Shown: positions 8,599-17,598, numbered from the stretch's first letter. The stretch is 64,000 bases of DNA from Kitasatospora viridis (GCF_007829815.1 NZ_VIWT01000001.1:2317501-2381500), one strand, 5' to 3'. The notes: a model not told the origin generated them from the letters alone. Translations and numbers: made by a program.

Positions 8599-10074
8599 TC
8601 AGGCCTGCTCGCCGTCCTCGGCGGTCGCTGCCAGGGCTGCCGCGGCCGCCTCGGCGGATGTGGTGCCGGGGCGGCTCCGCGCCACCCAGCCGGCCACGTT
8701 GCGCTGCTGCGCCCGGCTCACGCCGAGCGCGCCCGGGGGCACGTCCTTGTTGAGCGCCGAGCCGGCCGCGGTGTACGCGCCGTCGCCGACCGTCACCGGG
8801 GCGACCAGCACGGTGTTCGAGCCGACCCGGGCGTGCCTGCCGACCACGGTCGGCGACTTGTTCACGCCGTCCCAGTTGGCGGTGATGGTGCCGGCGCCCA
8901 GGTTGGCGCCCTCGCCGATGGTGGCGTCGCCGACGTAGGCCAGGTGCGGCACCTTGGCGCCGTCCCCGATGCTCGACTTCTTCACCTCGACGAAGGTGCC
9001 GACCTTGCCCTTGGCGCCGAGCTCGACCCCGCCGCGCAGGTAGGCGTACGGGCCGACGGTGGCACCCGCGCCGATCCGGGCCCGCTCGACGGTGCTGCTG
9101 GCGACGGTGGCGCCGGCCCCGACCTCGGTGTCGGTCAGCGTGGTGTCCGGGCCGACCTCGCAGCCCTCGGCCAGGAAGGTGGCGCCGCGCAGCCGGGTGC
9201 CGGGGTGCAGCAGCACGTCCTGCTCGTAGGAGACCTGCACGTCGATCCAGGTGGTGGCCGGGTCGACCACGGTGACCCCGGCGCGCATGGCGCGCTCCAG
9301 CAGCCGGTCGTTGAGCAGCCGGCGGGCCTCGGCCAACTGCACCCGGTCGTTGATGCCGAGGATCTCCCGGTGGTCCTCGGCGACCACGGCGCCGACCCGG
9401 TGGCCGGCCGCGCGCAGGATCTCCAGGGTGTCGGTCAGGTACTCCTCGCCCTGCGCGTTGTCGGTGCCGATCCGGGCCAGCGCGTCGCCCAGCAGCTTGC
9501 CCTCGAAGGCGTAGACGCCGGAGTTGATCTCGCTGATCGCGCGCTGCTCGGCGGTGGCGTCGCGCTGCTCGACGATCCCGGTGACCGAGCCGTCGGCGGC
9601 CCGCAGGATCCGGCCGTAGCCGGTCGGGTCGGGCACCTCGGCGGTCAGCACGGTGACGCCGTTGCCCTGCCCGGCGTGCTGCTCGGCCAGGGCGCGCAGG
9701 GTGTCGGCGGTGAGCAGCGGGGTGTCGCCGTAGGTGACGATCACCGTGCCGTCCAGCTCCAGGCCCTCGGCGGCCAGCGCCTCGACGGCCACCCGGGCGG
9801 CGCTGCCGGTGCCGTTCTGCCGCTCCTGGACCACGGCCCGGGCGCGCGGGTGACGCTCGTTCAGGTGATCCGTCACCAGTTCCCGGCGGTGGCCCACCAC
9901 CACGGCGAGCTGATGCGGCGCCAGTTCCTCGGCCGCGGCCAGCACGTGGCCGAGCAGGCTGCGGCCGCAGACCTCGTGCAGCACCTTCGGCAGGGCCCGG
10001 GACTTCATCCGGGTGCCCTCCCCCGCGGCGAGCACCAGAACGGCGGCAAGGGGGCGGTCACTCACAGCGCTCAC
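8599..10074 (-). CDS. glmU: Bifunctional N-acetylglucosamine-1-phosphate uridyltransferase/glucosamine-1-phosphate acetyltransferase
   Basis: Makes UDP-N-acetylglucosamine, the entry metabolite of peptidoglycan, in two steps. The 491-aa protein has an N-terminal nucleotidyltransferase domain (LAAGEGTRMKSRALPKVLH, then the UDP-GlcNAc region with YGDTPLL) and a C-terminal left-handed beta-helix of hexapeptide repeats holding the acetyltransferase site (GRHARVGSNTVLVAPVTVGD). The start at GTG 10074 has GAGGAG 8 nt upstream; a second GTG at 10065 is also possible. The C-terminal Ala/Glu tail after the helix is longer than in enterobacteria, which is usual in actinomycetes. tRNA-Gln precedes it and prs follows on the same strand. 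Confidence 0.96.
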   Translation of the reverse strand: MSAVSDRPLAAVLVLAAGEGTRMKSRALPKVLHEVCGRSLLGHVLAAAEELAPHQLAVVVGHRRELVTDHLNERHPRARAVVQERQNGTGSAARVAVEALAAEGLELDGTVIVTYGDTPLLTADTLRALAEQHAGQGNGVTVLTAEVPDPTGYGRILRAADGSVTGIVEQRDATAEQRAISEINSGVYAFEGKLLGDALARIGTDNAQGEEYLTDTLEILRAAGHRVGAVVAEDHREILGINDRVQLAEARRLLNDRLLERAMRAGVTVVDPATTWIDVQVSYEQDVLLHPGTRLRGATFLAEGCEVGPDTTLTDTEVGAGATVASSTVERARIGAGATVGPYAYLRGGVELGAKGKVGTFVEVKKSSIGDGAKVPHLAYVGDATIGEGANLGAGTITANWDGVNKSPTVVGRHARVGSNTVLVAPVTVGDGAYTAAGSALNKDVPPGALGVSRAQQRNVAGWVARSRPGTTSAEAAAAALAATAEDGEQA

Positions 10075-10246
10075 GCGGGAGGCTCCTCGGTCGGGTTCGG
10101 GAGTGGAGGGGCTCGGCCTGCTCCCAGGGCGAACTCCCAGGCCAGCGGCCTTCCGCACGGAGCGCCGAGTGGGACCGAGGATACCCAGCGACCGTGAAAG
10201 GCCCGCTCCGCGCGCGGCAACGCCCGACCGGATCACCCGGAACGAC

Positions 10247-10320
10247 TGGCTCCGCCGCTAGGACTCGAACCTAGACAAAGGCCTTCAAAGGGCCCCGTGC
10301 TGCCATTACACCACGGCGGA
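10247..10320 (-). tRNA. tRNA-Gln (anticodon UUG)
   Basis: Folds as a complete cloverleaf on the minus strand: acceptor TCCGCCG/CGGCGGA, anticodon stem GGGCC/GGCCT around the loop CTTTGAA (anticodon TTG), T-arm CTAGG-TTCGAGT-CCTAG, discriminator G and a genomically encoded CCA (10247-10249). It lies just upstream of glmU, a conserved position in Streptomycetaceae. Confidence 0.96.
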
Positions 10321-10516
10321 CCGACCGTCAATCCAGCCCCCTGGACGCGCCAACCACCGCACGCCCCGGAGCCAACCACAGCCTAAGGGTTACCGAGGCT
10401 CTTCCTCCACCACCTGTCCGCACTCGGTTCGCAGCGGGTGCGAACGGGTGCCAACCGGTCACCGGGGCGCCCTGACACGGAAAGGTGTCGTCCTTCCGTT
10501 GGCCGGTGACAGAACC

Positions 10517-10543
10517 TACGATGCCGTAAGTTACGCAGACGTA
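10517..10543. promoter_or_regulatory. Two tandem TACG-N4-CGTA dyads upstream of the desaturase (candidate TetR operator)
   Basis: TACGATGCCGTA (10517-10528) and TACGCAGACGTA (10532-10543) are two 4-4-4 dyads 3 nt apart, embedded in a larger CCTACG...CGTAGG repeat (10515-10545). They lie 56 to 82 nt before the desaturase start. The TetR gene directly downstream of the desaturase is the obvious candidate ligand-responsive binder, perhaps as a pair of dimers. The dyads are seen; the regulator assignment is inference. Confidence 0.65.
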
Positions 10544-10598
10544 GGCACCGCCCGCCCGGTCGGCCGCCTTCCTCCGCTCTCGTTGAGGGACGACCCCC

Positions 10599-11567
10599 AT
10601 GACGCTTCAGGCAGACGAGGCGCTCCCCGGCGCCAGCCCCGTCACCAAGCCCAACAGCCAGATCTCCGCCACCCTGGGCGGCGAGAAGCAGGGCCTGCCC
10701 GAGCGGATCGCGCTCGGCCTGTTCATCGCGGTGCCCTTCCTCGCCCTGCTGGCCGCGGTGCCGGTGGCCTGGGGCTGGGGGCTCGGCTGGCGCGACCTGG
10801 CGATCGGCACGGTGATGTACTTCCTCACCTGCCACGGCATCACCATCGGCTACCACCGGCACTTCACCCACCGCTCCTTCAAGACCGGCCGGGTGCTCAA
10901 GATCGCCATGGCGGTGGCCGGCAGCCTGGCCATCGAGGGCCCGGTGGTGCGCTGGGTCGCCGACCACCGCAAGCACCACAAGTTCTCCGACCGGGACGGC
11001 GACCCGCACTCCCCCTGGCGCTACGGCGAGAATGTGCCGGCCCTGCTCAAGGGCCTGTGGTGGGCGCACATGGGCTGGCTCTTCGACCAGGAGCAGACCC
11101 CGCAGCACATCTACGCCCCCGACCTGGTCAAGGACCGCGACCTGCGGGCGATCTCCCGGCTGTTCTGGCTGTGGACCACGCTCTCGATGCTGCTGCCGGC
11201 GCTGGCCGGCGGGCTGCTCAGCTGGTCCTGGCAGGGCGCGCTGACCGCCTTCTTCTGGGGCTCGCTGGTCCGGGTCGCGCTGCTGCACCACGTGACCTGG
11301 TCGATCAACTCGATCTGCCACGCGATCGGCGAGCGGCCGTTCCGCTCCCGCGACAGGTCCGGCAACGTCTGGTGGCTGGCGGTGCTGTCCTGCGGCGAGT
11401 CCTGGCACAACCTGCACCACGCCGACCCGACCTCGGCCCGGCACGGGGTGCTGCGCGGCCAGTTGGACTCCTCGGCCCGGGTGATCCGCTGGTTCGAGCA
11501 GATCGGCTGGGCCCGCGACGTGCGCTGGCCCGACGCGGCGCGCATCGCCGCCCGGCGCACGGCATGA
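10599..11567 (+). CDS. Membrane fatty-acid (acyl-CoA) desaturase
   Basis: A di-iron membrane desaturase that introduces a double bond, usually delta-9, into saturated fatty acyl chains and so adjusts membrane fluidity. The 322-aa protein has the three histidine boxes of the stearoyl-CoA desaturase type: HRHFTHRSF, DHRKHHKFSD and ESWHNLHHA, set between two pairs of hydrophobic membrane segments (around residues 40-80 and 190-235). The ATG at 10599 starts MTLQADEALPG. It is followed 26 nt later by a TetR-family regulator in the same direction, so the two probably form one transcript that is autoregulated through the double dyad upstream. The electron donor is not encoded nearby. Confidence 0.92.
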   Translation: MTLQADEALPGASPVTKPNSQISATLGGEKQGLPERIALGLFIAVPFLALLAAVPVAWGWGLGWRDLAIGTVMYFLTCHGITIGYHRHFTHRSFKTGRVLKIAMAVAGSLAIEGPVVRWVADHRKHHKFSDRDGDPHSPWRYGENVPALLKGLWWAHMGWLFDQEQTPQHIYAPDLVKDRDLRAISRLFWLWTTLSMLLPALAGGLLSWSWQGALTAFFWGSLVRVALLHHVTWSINSICHAIGERPFRSRDRSGNVWWLAVLSCGESWHNLHHADPTSARHGVLRGQLDSSARVIRWFEQIGWARDVRWPDAARIAARRTA

Positions 11568-11593
11568 CCCCTCGCCTACAGCATGATGGAGGG

Positions 11594-12313
11594 GTGAACC
11601 GGAGCAACGAGACCAGCCCGCAGACCAGCCCGGACGGCCACCAGCCCGGCACCGCCGCGGGCTCCCCCGGCCGGCGGCTGGGGGACGGCCGCGGCCGCGG
11701 CCGGGTCCGGATGACGGGCAAGCAGCGCCGCGAGCAGCTGCTGGAGATCGGCCGCTCCGTCTTCGCCGAGCGCGGCTACGACGGCACCTCGGTCGAGGAG
11801 ATCGCCGAGCGGGCCGGGGTGTCCAAGCCGGTGGTCTACGAGCACTTCGGCGGCAAGGAGGGCCTCTACGCGGTGGTGGTGGACCGCGAGATGCAGCTGC
11901 TGCTGGACATGGTCACCGGCGCGCTGACCGGCGGGCACTCCCGGGAGCTGCTGGAGCAGGCCGCCTTCGCGCTGATGGACTACATCGACACCTCCACCGA
12001 CGGCTTCAAGATCCTGGTCCGGGACTCCCCGGTGGCCCAGTCGACCGGCTCCTTCGCCTCGCTGATCAGCGACATCGCCACCCAGGTCGAGGACATCCTG
12101 GGCCTGGAGTTCAAGGCCCGCGGCTTCGACCCCCGGCTGGCCCCGATGTACTCGCAGATGCTGGTGGGCATGGTCGCGCTGACCGGCCAGTGGTGGCTGG
12201 AGGTGCGCAAGCCGCAGAAGGCCGAGGTGGCCGCGCACCTGGTCAACCTCGCCTGGCACGGCCTGGAGGGCATGGAGCGGCACCCGAAGCTGGTCGGCGA
12301 CCGGCAGAACTGA
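11594..12313 (+). CDS. TetR/AcrR-family transcriptional regulator
   Basis: One-component repressor. The N-terminal helix-turn-helix is clear: RREQLLEIGRSVFAERGYDG, then TSVEEIAERAGVSKPVVYEH with FGGKEGLYAVV. The all-helical ligand-binding domain follows, including WWLEVRKPQKAEVAAHLVNL near the C-terminus. The interval uses the GTG at 11594 (239 aa), which adds about 39 disordered residues; the ATG at 11711 (200 aa, MTGKQRREQ...) is an equally good start and matches the usual domain edge. It directly follows the desaturase, suggesting control of membrane fatty-acid unsaturation by an acyl ligand (inference). Confidence 0.9.
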   Translation: MNRSNETSPQTSPDGHQPGTAAGSPGRRLGDGRGRGRVRMTGKQRREQLLEIGRSVFAERGYDGTSVEEIAERAGVSKPVVYEHFGGKEGLYAVVVDREMQLLLDMVTGALTGGHSRELLEQAAFALMDYIDTSTDGFKILVRDSPVAQSTGSFASLISDIATQVEDILGLEFKARGFDPRLAPMYSQMLVGMVALTGQWWLEVRKPQKAEVAAHLVNLAWHGLEGMERHPKLVGDRQN

Positions 12314-12370
12314 CGCCCGGTCCGTCACGGCTCGTTCACGGTCTGGTTTTCTCGATGTCAAGAGGCTTTA

Positions 12371-12390
12371 TATCGACAGAACCACCGATA
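12371..12390. promoter_or_regulatory. TATCG-N10-CGATA dyad before the MarR gene
   Basis: TATCG at 12371-12375 and CGATA at 12386-12390 form a dyad ending 11 nt before the MarR-family start codon, in a locally AT-rich stretch. MarR repressors usually bind such dyads over their own promoter; autoregulation is inference. Confidence 0.45.
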
Positions 12391-12401
12391 CACTGATCCA
12401 C

Positions 12402-12899
12402 ATGGAGGACGAGGTCGATCGGCTGGTCGCAGCTTGGCGCCGCGAGCGCCCCGACCTCGACGTGCAACCGCTCCAGGTGCTCAGCCGGGTCAGCCGGCTC
12501 GCCCGGCACCTGGACCGGGCCCGCCGCGCCGCCTTCGCCGAGCACGGGCTGGAGCCCTGGGAGTTCGACGTGCTCACCGCGCTGCGCCGGGCCGGGCACC
12601 CCTACCAGCTCTCCCCCGGCCAGCTGCTCACCCAGACCCTGGTGACCTCCGGCACCATGACCAACCGGATCGACCGGCTGGCCGGCAAGGACCTGGTGCA
12701 GCGGCTGCCCGACCCGGACGACCGCCGCGGGGTGCTGGTCCGGCTGACCGGCTCCGGGCAGCTCAAGGCTGACGAGGCGCTGGCCGGCCTGCTGGCGCAC
12801 GAGCGCGAGCTGCTGGCCGAACTGACCGGCGGGCAGCAGGCCGAGCTGGCCGCGCTGCTGCGGCAGCTGGTCGCCCCGTTCGACAACATCCCCGGCTGA
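12402..12899 (+). CDS. MarR-family transcriptional regulator
   Basis: A 165-aa winged-helix regulator. Seen: N-terminal dimerisation helices, the recognition region PGQLLTQTLVTSGTMTNRID with RLAGKDLVQRLPDPDDRRGV forming the wing (the conserved DxRxxxV motif), and C-terminal helices. It resembles the DNA-binding-fold group that responds to small phenolic ligands or metals; the ligand cannot be told from the sequence. It stands alone, 89 nt after the TetR gene and divergent from nothing; a dyad lies immediately before its start. The gene converges on the LuxR regulator downstream. Confidence 0.88.
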   Translation: MEDEVDRLVAAWRRERPDLDVQPLQVLSRVSRLARHLDRARRAAFAEHGLEPWEFDVLTALRRAGHPYQLSPGQLLTQTLVTSGTMTNRIDRLAGKDLVQRLPDPDDRRGVLVRLTGSGQLKADEALAGLLAHERELLAELTGGQQAELAALLRQLVAPFDNIPG

Positions 12900-12985
12900 C
12901 GGGCCCTCAGCGGGCCGCCAGCGGCTCCGCGCGGTACCGACGGGGTTTCCCCCGGTCCGGCCCCCGCCACCGCCCTGCCGGGCCG

Positions 12986-13912
12986 TCAGGGGCGTTCGGC
13001 GGCCGCCTCCGCCGGGCCGACCCCGGCCCGCCGGGCCAGTGCCACCGCCGCCAGCGTGGAGTGCACGCCCAGCTTGCCGAGCACGTTCTGCATGTGGGTC
13101 CGCACGGTGTGCGGGGAGAGGTAGAGCCGCTCGGCGACCGCCTGCCGGCCCAGGCCCGCCACCATGCAGCGCAGCACCTGCTTCTCCCGCGGGGTCAGCG
13201 AGTCGACCAGCCGCTCGCTCTCGGTGCGGTCCCGGCGGGCCGTGGTGAGCTCCCGGACCACCCCGGTCAGCAGGGCCGGCGGCAGGTGGGTCTCGCCGCG
13301 CAGCACCCCGCGCAGCACGGTCAGCAGCCGGGTCAGCGAACTCTCCTTGGCCACCCAGCCCGAGGCGCCCGCGTGCAGCGCCCGGACGGCCCGGCGCGGG
13401 TCCTCCTCGGCGGCCAGCACCACGGCGTGCAGGCCCGGGTAGGTGTGGCAGGCCCGGCCCAGCAGGGTGATCCCGTCGGCCGGGCGGCGGGCCGGGCCCG
13501 CGGCGGCGGGCGGCTCCACCGGGCGCACGGCCGGGACGGCGGACGGGACGACGGACGGGACGACGGACGGCGGCACCGGCGGCGCCACGGACCGCTGCGG
13601 GGCCAGCGCGCTGCCGGCCCGGCGCGGGGCCGGCACCAGGCCGGCCGGGGTGCGCCGCGGGGCCGGCTCCGGCTCGGCGACCCGCGGGCGGCGGGGCGGG
13701 CCGAGGGCGGTCGTGGTGCTGCCCAGGTCGGCGTCGACCAGCAGCACGTCGAACGGGCGGCCGTCGGCGGCGGCCCGCTCCAGCGCGTGTTCGGCGGCCG
13801 CGGCGCTGCCGGCCGCGCCGACCTCGATCTCCGGCTCGGCGGAGAGCGCCGTGGCGAGCGCCTCGGCGAAGATCCGGTGGTCGTCGACCACCAGGACTCG
13901 GATCCGCCCCAT
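12986..13912 (-). CDS. LuxR/NarL-type response regulator with a low-complexity insertion inside the receiver
   Basis: A 308-aa transcription factor. Residues 1-62 are the first half of a receiver (VLVVDDHRIFAEALA, phosphorylatable aspartate at about residue 60 in LLVDAD). Residues about 64-146 are a Pro/Arg/Ala/Val-rich insertion that breaks the receiver fold; the second half resumes at ITLLGRACHTYPGLHAVVLA and ends with WVAKES. A GerE/LuxR HTH follows (TPREKQVLRCMVAGLGRQAV, then LSPHTVRTHMQNVLGKLG). The ATG at 13912 has a GGGGGGA ribosome site. No kinase is adjacent. Part of the insertion is encoded by a 12-bp tandem repeat. The DNA-binding half is certain; whether the split receiver is phosphorylated is open. 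Confidence 0.85.
   Translation of the reverse strand: MGRIRVLVVDDHRIFAEALATALSAEPEIEVGAAGSAAAAEHALERAAADGRPFDVLLVDADLGSTTTALGPPRRPRVAEPEPAPRRTPAGLVPAPRRAGSALAPQRSVAPPVPPSVVPSVVPSAVPAVRPVEPPAAAGPARRPADGITLLGRACHTYPGLHAVVLAAEEDPRRAVRALHAGASGWVAKESSLTRLLTVLRGVLRGETHLPPALLTGVVRELTTARRDRTESERLVDSLTPREKQVLRCMVAGLGRQAVAERLYLSPHTVRTHMQNVLGKLGVHSTLAAVALARRAGVGPAEAAAERP
13541..13570. repeat. 12-bp tandem repeat, 2.5 copies, inside the LuxR gene
   Basis: GGACGGGACGAC is repeated exactly at 13541-13552 and 13553-13564, followed by a half copy. In the gene it encodes the VPSVVPS-type repeats of the receiver insertion. Being a multiple of 3, copy-number change would keep the frame. Confidence 0.85.
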
Positions 13913-14085
13913 CCCGGTGTCCCCCCTGCTCCAGCCGTGGCGCGCACCGATCTCCCGGCTCAGCGTAAGGCTTGAACGGCCGGCGGGTGGCGCAACGGTG
14001 AAGTTCCGTCCGAATACCACCGCCCGGAACGAGCGGTGGTGACGGGAGCGGGGCGGCGCGGGGGAACCGCGGGGCTGACGGGGCC

Positions 14086-15249
14086 TCAGGCCAGTCGGCG
14101 CGCGCCCGCGGCCGCGGTGGCGGTGAACAGCGCGGGCTCGCGCAGGCCGGCCGCCGCGAAGGCGGCGGTGACCGCCGCGCCCACCTCGGCCGTCCGGTCG
14201 ACCCCGACCAGGGCGATCACCGAGCCGCCGAAGCCGCCGCCGGTCATCCGGGCGCCCAGCGCGCCGGCCGCCACGGCCGCCGCCACCGCCAGGTCGGTCT
14301 CCGCGCAGGAGACCCGGAAGTCGTCCCGGAGCGAGGCGTGACCGGCCGTCAGGATCGGGCCGAGCGCCTCGAACTCGCCCTTGTCGAGCAGTTCGACGGC
14401 GCGCAGCACCCGGTCGTTCTCGGTCACCACGTGCCGCACCACCGGCACCAGCTCGGCCGGCAGCTGTGCCAGCGCGGCCGCCAGGACCGCCGCCGGGTGG
14501 GGGTCCCTCCCGGCCGCCAGGCTGGGGGCGTCGCGCAGCGCCCGCAGCCCGAGCAGTCCGGCGGCCCGCTCGCAGCCGGCCCGCACGCCCGCGTAGGCGC
14601 CGTCGCCCAGGTCGTGCTTGACCCGGGTGTCGATCACCAGCAGCTCCAGGCCCTGCTCGGCGAGCCGCAGCGGCACCTGCCGCTGGGTCATCTCCCGCAC
14701 GTCCAGGAAGAGCGCGTTGCCCTCGGTGCAGCAGGCGCTGGCCATCTGGTCCATCACCCCGCAGGGCACGCCGACGAACAGGTTCTCCGCCCGCTGGCAG
14801 AGCAGCCCGATCGCCGGCGTGCTGAGCGGCAGCCCGTACAGGTCCCGGTAGGCCGCCGCGACCACCACCTCCAGGGCGGCGGAGGAGGACAGGCCGGCGC
14901 CGGTCGGCACGTCGCTGTCGAAGTACAGGTCGGCGCCGCCCACCGGGTGGCCGGCCTCGCGCAGCGCCCAGACCACGCCGGCCGGGTAGGCCGCCCAGCC
15001 GGCCACCGCGCCCGGGGCGAGCTCGGCGACCGGCAGGTCGGTGGTCCGGCCGTCGCCCTGGGCGCTGTACAGCCGCAGCCGGCCGTCGGTGCGCGGGGCG
15101 GCGGTCAGCCGGACCGCGTGCGGGAGAGCGATCGGGAGCACGAAGCCGTCGTTGTAGTCGGTGTGCTCGCCGATCAGGTTGACCCGGCCCGGGGCCGCCC
15201 ACACCCCGGTGGGGGTGGTCCCGAAGATCCGCTGGAACTCGTCAGACAC
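14086..15249 (-). CDS. galK: Galactokinase
   Basis: Phosphorylates alpha-D-galactose to galactose 1-phosphate, first step of the Leloir pathway. The 387-aa protein belongs to the GHMP kinase family: the galactokinase signature GRVNLIGEHTDYNDGFVLPI near the N-terminus, the ATP-binding GAGLSSSAALEV, and the C-terminal GARMTGGGFGGSVIAL. The GTG at 15249 begins MSDEFQRIFG. It is the last gene of galT-galE-galK, 38 nt after galE on the same strand. Confidence 0.96.
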   Translation of the reverse strand: MSDEFQRIFGTTPTGVWAAPGRVNLIGEHTDYNDGFVLPIALPHAVRLTAAPRTDGRLRLYSAQGDGRTTDLPVAELAPGAVAGWAAYPAGVVWALREAGHPVGGADLYFDSDVPTGAGLSSSAALEVVVAAAYRDLYGLPLSTPAIGLLCQRAENLFVGVPCGVMDQMASACCTEGNALFLDVREMTQRQVPLRLAEQGLELLVIDTRVKHDLGDGAYAGVRAGCERAAGLLGLRALRDAPSLAAGRDPHPAAVLAAALAQLPAELVPVVRHVVTENDRVLRAVELLDKGEFEALGPILTAGHASLRDDFRVSCAETDLAVAAAVAAGALGARMTGGGFGGSVIALVGVDRTAEVGAAVTAAFAAAGLREPALFTATAAAGARRLA

Positions 15250-15287
15250 GTGCTGCTCTCCCGCCGCTGGGTCTCATCCGGTGTGGC

Positions 15288-16268
15288 TCAGCTCTCGCTG
15301 CGCCGGCTCTTGTCGAACTTCTCGAGGGTGAACGCCCAGGCGTCCGCCACGATGGCGTCCAGCTCGGGGCGCTTGGGCACCCAGCCGAGGGCCTGGCGGG
15401 CCCGCTCGGCGGAGGCCACCAGCACGGCCGGGTCGCCCGGGCGGCGCTCGGCGGTGACCACCGGGATCTCCCGGCCGGTGACCCGCTTGACCGACTCGAT
15501 CACCTCGCGGACCGAGAAGCCGCTGCCGTTGCCCAGGTTGCAGATCAGGTGCTCGCCCGGCTTCGCCGCGTCCAGCGCCAGCAGGTGGGCCTCGGCCAGG
15601 TCCGCGACGTGGATGTAGTCGCGGATGCAGGTGCCGTCCGGGGTCGGGTAGTCGTCGCCGAAGACCGAGATGTGCGGGCGCTGGCCCAGCGCGGCCTGGA
15701 AGACCAGCGGGATCAGGTGCGACTCCGGGTCGTGCCGCTCGCCGTAGGCGCCGTAGGCGCCGGCCACGTTGAAGTAGCGCAGGCTGACCGCGGCCAGGCC
15801 GTGGGCGATCGCCTCACTGGTGATCAGGTGGTCCACCGCCAGCTTGGTGGCGCCGTAGGCGTTGGTCGGCGAGGTGCGGGCGGTCTCGGCGATCGGGGTG
15901 CCCTCCGGCTCGCCGTAGGTGGCGGCGGTGGAGGAGAAGACCAGCTTGCGCACCCCGGCCTTGCGCATCGCGCTGACCAGCTCCAGTGAGCCGGCCACGT
16001 TGTTGCGCCAGTACTTCTCCGGGTCCGCGACCGACTCGCCGACCTGCGAGGAGGCGGCGAAGTGCAGCACCGCGTCGAAGGAGGCGTCCAGCACCTGGTC
16101 GGCCTCCTGGATCCGGCCGCGGACGAACTCGGCGCCGGCCGGCACGCCCTCGGCGAACCCGGTGGAGAGGTCGTCCAGCACGACCACCTGGTGCCCTGCC
16201 TCCAACAGGTGCGCACCGACCACGCTGCCGACGTAGCCGGCACCGCCGGTGACCAGGTACTTGCTCAT
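15288..16268 (-). CDS. galE: UDP-glucose 4-epimerase
   Basis: Interconverts UDP-galactose and UDP-glucose with bound NAD. The 326-aa protein is an extended SDR: N-terminal Rossmann motif TGGAGYVGS, the substrate/NAD segment [10 protein letters not shown], the catalytic YxxxK in YGATKLAVD, and the sugar-nucleotide end region. The ATG at 16268 overlaps the galT stop (ATGA), which fixes the start and shows translational coupling. The long open frame continuing upstream through galT in another frame is a shadow. Confidence 0.96.
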   Translation of the reverse strand: MSKYLVTGGAGYVGSVVGAHLLEAGHQVVVLDDLSTGFAEGVPAGAEFVRGRIQEADQVLDASFDAVLHFAASSQVGESVADPEKYWRNNVAGSLELVSAMRKAGVRKLVFSSTAATYGEPEGTPIAETARTSPTNAYGATKLAVDHLITSEAIAHGLAAVSLRYFNVAGAYGAYGERHDPESHLIPLVFQAALGQRPHISVFGDDYPTPDGTCIRDYIHVADLAEAHLLALDAAKPGEHLICNLGNGSGFSVREVIESVKRVTGREIPVVTAERRPGDPAVLVASAERARQALGWVPKRPELDAIVADAWAFTLEKFDKSRRSES

Positions 16269-17374
16269 GTTGCGACCTCCCGCAGGCGGTGTGCCGCCGC
16301 CTCGGGCGACACATCGTTGACGAACGCGTCCATGCCGGATTCGACCCCGGCCAGGTACTTCAGCTTGCCTACGGTACGACGGATCGTGAACAGCTCCAGA
16401 TGCAGTGCCAGCTCGGCACCGCCCCGGCGCGGGGCCTGGTGCCAGGCGGCGATGTACGGAGTGGGTGCCAGGCCCTCGCCGAACAGCCGGTCGAAGCGGC
16501 GCAGCAGCTCCAGGTAGAGGCGGGGGAACTCGGCCCGCTCCTCCTCGGCCAGCTCGGGCAGCGAGCCGACCCGGCGGTTCGGGAAGAGGTGCACCTCGTA
16601 CGGCCAGCGGGCGGCGAACGGCACGAAGGCGGTCCAGTGCTCGCCGGCCAGCACCACCCGCAGCGGGTCGGCCAGTTCGCCGGCCAGCAGGTCCTCGAAG
16701 AGGTTGCGGCCGGTGCGGGCGCGGTGGTCGTTGGCGCTGGCGATCATCTTGGTGGTGCGCGGGGTGGTGAACGGGAAGGCGTAGATCTGACCGTGCGGGT
16801 GAGCCAGCGTCACCCCGATCTCGGCGCCGCGGTTCTCGAAGCAGAAGACCTGCTCCACTCCGGGCAGCCGGCCGAGCGCCGCGGTGCGGTCGGTCCACGC
16901 GTCCAGCACCAGGCGGGCCTTGGACTCGTCGAGGTCGGCGAAGGAGGCGGCGTGGTCGGCGGTGAAGCAGACCACCTCGCAGCGGCCGGTGCCGGGGCGG
17001 GCCAGGTGCAGGGCGGCCGGGGCGGCGGCGGTCCCCCCGGCGGTCAGGGCGAGTTCGGGGGCCGCGTCGGTGGCCAGCGAGGGGAAGCGGTTCTCGAAGA
17101 CGGCCACGTCGTAGTCGGGGGCCGGGATCTCGCTGAGGTGCGCCTCGGTGCTCGGGCAGAGCGGGCACTGGTCGGTCGGCGGGTGGTAGATCCGGCCCTG
17201 GCGGTGCGCCGCCACGGTGACCCAGTCGCCGGACACCGGGTCGAGGCGCACCTCGGAGAGGTTGGCCACCGGTTCCAGGGGTCTGCGGTCGGGCTCGTCC
17301 CGGAACACCGTCTCGTCCCGGTCGAAGTAGATCAGCTCACGGCCGTCCGCCAGCTTGGTCGTGGTCTTGCGCAC
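16265..17374 (-). CDS. galT: Galactose-1-phosphate uridylyltransferase
   Basis: Transfers UMP from UDP-glucose to galactose 1-phosphate. The 369-aa protein has the zinc-type CPLC near residue 74 and the catalytic HPH triad in [11 protein letters not shown], followed by HLFPNRR and the second histidine cluster (HLELF). GTG at 17374 was chosen: it lies about 40 nt after the predicted transcription start and gives [15 protein letters not shown], the normal N-terminus; the GTG at 17401 would add nine residues and lies very near the predicted transcription start. First gene of the gal operon and overlapping galE by 4 nt. Confidence 0.93.
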   Translation of the reverse strand: MRKTTTKLADGRELIYFDRDETVFRDEPDRRPLEPVANLSEVRLDPVSGDWVTVAAHRQGRIYHPPTDQCPLCPSTEAHLSEIPAPDYDVAVFENRFPSLATDAAPELALTAGGTAAAPAALHLARPGTGRCEVVCFTADHAASFADLDESKARLVLDAWTDRTAALGRLPGVEQVFCFENRGAEIGVTLAHPHGQIYAFPFTTPRTTKMIASANDHRARTGRNLFEDLLAGELADPLRVVLAGEHWTAFVPFAARWPYEVHLFPNRRVGSLPELAEEERAEFPRLYLELLRRFDRLFGEGLAPTPYIAAWHQAPRRGGAELALHLELFTIRRTVGKLKYLAGVESGMDAFVNDVSPEAAAHRLREVAT

Positions 17375-17412
17375 AGTCTTCCGCCCTCGATGCCGTGTCA
17401 CCCGCCTGAGTC

Positions 17413-17448
17413 ATCACACATAATCAAACAATACTCATCACCAGTCAA
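17413..17448 (-). promoter_or_regulatory. gal operon promoter with three TGTGAT-like hexamers
   Basis: On the minus strand, TTGACT (17443-17448), a 17-bp spacer and GATTAT (17420-17425) make a strong sigma-70-type promoter, unusually AT-rich for this genome. Three direct hexamers overlap it: GGTGAT (17437-17442), TTTGAT (17423-17428) and TGTGAT (17413-17418). Direct TGTGAT repeats are the known operator of the galactose-inducible galP1 promoter in Streptomyces, so the same control is expected here; the repressor gene is not obvious nearby. Confidence 0.75.
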
Positions 17449-17598
17449 CAGACGAACGGCATCCGGACACGGCGAATTCGCCCGTGCCGCTTGGCCGGAG
17501 CCCGGACGGGTCGAAGCGGGGGGGTGGTGGGGGACGGGGTGCGCGAGGGCAGGGTGCGGCGGAGCGGCGCGGCGCGGAGGTGCGACGGCCGGCCGTGG

